A stretch of DNA of 64,000 nucleotides from the NCBI GenBank assembly GCA_963580455.1, contig OY756972.1, positions 1,441,001 through 1,505,000 on the forward strand. The letters run 5' to 3'. Origin of the DNA: Euonymus europaeus (taxonomy: Eukaryota; Streptophyta; Magnoliopsida; Celastrales; Celastraceae). Position numbers and translations under genes: made by a program. The notes below the pieces were generated by a model. That model worked only from the letters and a program-made list of their open reading frames with translations. It was not told where the DNA came from and did no database searches. Shown piece after piece: positions 62,094 through 64,000 of this stretch (its first letter is position 1; every line of letters begins with the position of its first letter).

Positions 62094-62245
62094 AGAACTC
62101 GTGGCTAGTAGGTCTCGTTTCACCTAGTTAGCCGTGAAATGTGGTTTCTTTACGTAAACGATTTTATGAATATCCGTTGAGTCCGAGTTCTGAATTCGGT
62201 GATTTTTTCGAGCTCTACAATCCTGGAGTTTTGGATTTGGATTTC
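62094..62245 (+). repeat. 152-bp monomer 16 of 16
   Basis: Same junction and TTGAGTCCGAG marker; in 2747-bp HOR copy 2, exactly 2747 bp after number 15. Confidence 0.92.
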
Positions 62246-64000
62246 AGAACTCGTGGCTAGTAGGTCTCGTTTCACCTAGTTAGCCGCGAAATGTGGTTTC
62301 TTTACGTAAACGGTTTTATGAATATCCGTTGACTCCGAGTTCTGAATTCGGTGATTTTTAGCTTGATTTCACACTACTTTTCGAGCTCTACAATCCTGGA
62401 GTTTCGGATTTGGATTTCAGAACTCGTGGCTAGTAGGTCTCGTTTCACCAAGTTAGCCGCGAAATGTGGTTTCTTTACGTAAACGGTTTTATGAATATCC
62501 GTTGACTCCGAGTTCTGAATTCGGTGATTTTTAGCTTGATTTCACACTACTTTTCGACTTCTACAATCCTGGCATTTCGGATTTTGATTTCAGAACTCGT
62601 GGCTAGTAGGTCTCGTTTCACCTAGTTAGCCGCGAAATGTGGTTTCTTTACGTAAACGATTTAATGAATATCCATTGACTCCGAGTTCTGAATTCGGTGA
62701 TTTTTAGCTTGATTTCACACTACTTTTCGAGCTCTACAATCTTGGCATTTCGGATTTTGATTTCAGAACTCGTGGCTAGTAGGTCTCGTTTCACCTATTT
62801 AGCCGCGAAATTTGGTTTCTTTACGTAAACGGTTTTATGAATATCCATTGACTCCGAGTTCTAAATTCGGTGATTTTTAGCTTGATTTCACACTCCTTTT
62901 CGAGCTCTACAATCCTGGCATTTCGGATTTTGATTTCAGAACTCGTGGCTAGTAGGTCTCGTTTCACCTAGTTAGCCGCGAAATGTGGTTTCTTTACGTA
63001 AACGGTTTTATGAATATCCATTGACTCCGAGTTCTAAATTCGGTGATTTTTAGCTTGATTTCACACTCCTTTTTGAGCTCTACAATCCTGGAGTTTCGGA
63101 TTTCGATTTCAGAACTCGTGGCTAGTAGGTCTCGTTTCACCTAGTTAGCCGCGAAATGTGGTTTCTTTACGTAAACGGTTTTACGAATATCCGTTGACTC
63201 CGAGTTCTGAATTCGGTGATTTTTAGCTTGATTTCACACTACTTTCTGAGCTCTACAATCCTGGAGTTTCGGATTTTGATTTCAGAACTCGTGGCTAGTA
63301 GGTCTCGTTTCACCTAGTTAGCCGCGAAATGTGGTTTCTTTACGTAAACGGTTTTATGAATATCCGTTGACTCCGAGTTCTGAATTCGATGATTTTTAGC
63401 TTGATTTCACACTCCTTTTCGAGCTCTACAATCCTGGAGTTTCGGATTTCGATTTCAGAACTCGTGGCTAGTAGGTCTCGTTTCACCTAGTTAGCCGCGA
63501 AATGTGGTTTCTTTACGTAAACGGTTTTATGAATATCCGTTGACTCCGAGTTCTGAATTCGGTGATTTTTCGCTTGATTTCACACTACTTTTCGAGCTCT
63601 ACAATCCTGGAGTTTCGGATTTGGATTTCAGAACTCGTGGCTAGTAGGTCTCGTTTCACCTAGTTAGCCGCGAAATGTGGTTTCTTTACGTAAACGGTTT
63701 TATGAATATCCGTTGACTCCGAGTTCTGAATTCGATGATTTTTAGCTTGATTTCACACTCCTTTTTGAGCTCTAGAATCCTGGAGTTTCGGATTTCGATT
63801 TCAGAACTCGTGGCTAGTAGGTCTCGTTTCACCTAGTTAGCCGCGAAATGTGGTTTCTTTACGTAAACGGTTTTATGAATATCCGTTGACTCCGAGTTCT
63901 GAATTCGGTGATTTTTCGCTTGATTTCACACTCCTTTTCGAGCTCTACAATCCTGGAGTTTCGGATTTTGATTTCAGAACTCGTGGCTAGTAGGTCTCGT

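Larger units (their letters stand above)
1..64000 (+). repeat. Satellite DNA array, 173-bp monomer, 372 full copies
   Basis: The AGAACTCG (or AAAACTC) unit start recurs every 173 bp from base 1 to 63976, always on the same strand. Spot checks of phase at 18327, 19358, 26786, 30412, 32999 and 63976 agree with 173-bp spacing after correcting for the located length variants, giving 372 whole units and a 25-bp remainder. No unrelated sequence longer than a few bases interrupts it. Because 173 is not a multiple of 3 and stop codons occur in every unit, no frame stays open beyond about 66 codons. The pattern fits a centromere-type or other heterochromatic satellite of a eukaryote. Location on the chromosome and species are not shown by the sequence. 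Confidence 0.98.
32999..64000 (+). repeat. Array domain D, M192-M372 and partial M373
   Basis: Every unit reads AGTAGG at positions 14-19, and I saw CTACAATCC or one-base relatives but no CTACGATCC. CACTCC and CACTAC endings, AACGATTTAATG, CACCAAGTTA and TTGGATTTC joints are common. All sixteen 152-bp deletion monomers are here and give a ready index of the HOR structure: spacings of 325, 1363, 1536, 2055, 2228, 2401, 2747, 3266 and 4304 bp all equal n x 173 - 21. Confidence 0.88.
58162..64000 (+). repeat. 16-monomer HOR, 2747-bp period, about 2.1 copies
   Basis: Copy 1 is 58162-60908, copy 2 60909-63655, and a third continues off the window. Each has 15 monomers of 173 bp and one of 152 bp. 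CTCTAGAATCC lies at 58276/61023/63770. Shared rare markers: GGACTTTG, AGTTATCCGCG, CTCTAAAATCC, GCCGCAAAATG, TTGAGTCCGAG, TTTTCGACTTC, GAAATTTGG, CTTTCTGAGC. Between copies 1 and 2 I noticed one substitution (CCTTGAG/CCTGGAG near 58460). Copy 3 has GGATTTTG for GGACTTTG. Confidence 0.9.

Noticed and set aside
1..64000. CRISPR array
   Set aside because: There are no short repeats separated by unique spacers. The whole unit repeats and its variable sites are single-base differences scattered through the unit.
1..64000. Named satellite family or species assignment
   Set aside because: The unit length is close to that of several well-known plant and animal satellites, but I do not recognise this sequence. 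A length match alone is not evidence.
1..64000. Transposable element, telomere repeat, rDNA or tRNA inside the array
   Set aside because: The monomer phase is unbroken over 372 units, leaving no room for an insertion. No TTAGGG- or TTTAGGG-like runs and no tRNA or rRNA-like stretch were seen.

Overview
The whole 64-kb window is one uninterrupted block of tandemly repeated satellite DNA. I found no protein-coding gene, RNA gene, transposon, CRISPR array or unique flanking sequence, and both window edges lie inside the array. The basic unit is a 173-bp monomer of about 42% G+C (counted on the first monomer). All copies run head to tail on the same strand. Starting units at the AGAACTCG motif at base 1, I count 372 complete monomers (M1-M372) plus a 25-bp partial one at 63976-64000. 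The count closes exactly: 372 x 173 minus the length changes I located (16 of -21 bp, two of -12, two of -7, one each of -6, -2, -1 and +2) equals 63975.

This is a eukaryotic satellite. The near-nucleosomal unit, lack of interruptions and layered higher-order repeats (HORs) resemble regional centromere arrays, but a subtelomeric or interstitial block cannot be excluded. I do not recognise the monomer and do not name a species. Monomers carry about 12 CpGs, and many recurrent variants are CG to TG or CG to CA changes, which suggests a genome with cytosine methylation (plant, or a methylating animal); that is an inference.

Layout. Domain A (1-13321, M1-M77) has the GATC-containing CTACGATCC form throughout, with a 7-monomer HOR (1211 bp) at the left edge, a 16-monomer block duplicated at an offset of 4152 bp, and a block repeated at 1730 and 1038 bp. 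Domain B (13322-18326) is marked by CTAGTCAG/AAGTAAAC monomers alternating with CTATTTA monomers as 346-bp dimers. Domain C (18327-32998) is a mosaic, with a 2.2-kb segment repeated at an offset of 7594 bp and a GTGTTTCTCG-marked block repeated at 692, 1211, 1901 and 1384 bp spacings. Domain D (32999-64000) is the most homogeneous: every monomer has the AGTAGG form and all 16 of the 152-bp deletion monomers lie here. It contains a 5.6-kb duplication (offset 9583), an exact-looking 1557-bp tandem duplication, a 2401-bp 14-mer HOR and, at the right edge, a 2747-bp 16-mer HOR whose two full copies look almost identical.

Together these nested periods, chimeric monomers at block joints and substituted patches record repeated unequal exchange and conversion-like events. 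The sequence looks oldest and most mixed on the left and centre, and most recently amplified on the right. There is no sign of a novel coding system. The points of interest are the array's architecture, its dyad-rich monomer and its deletion markers.
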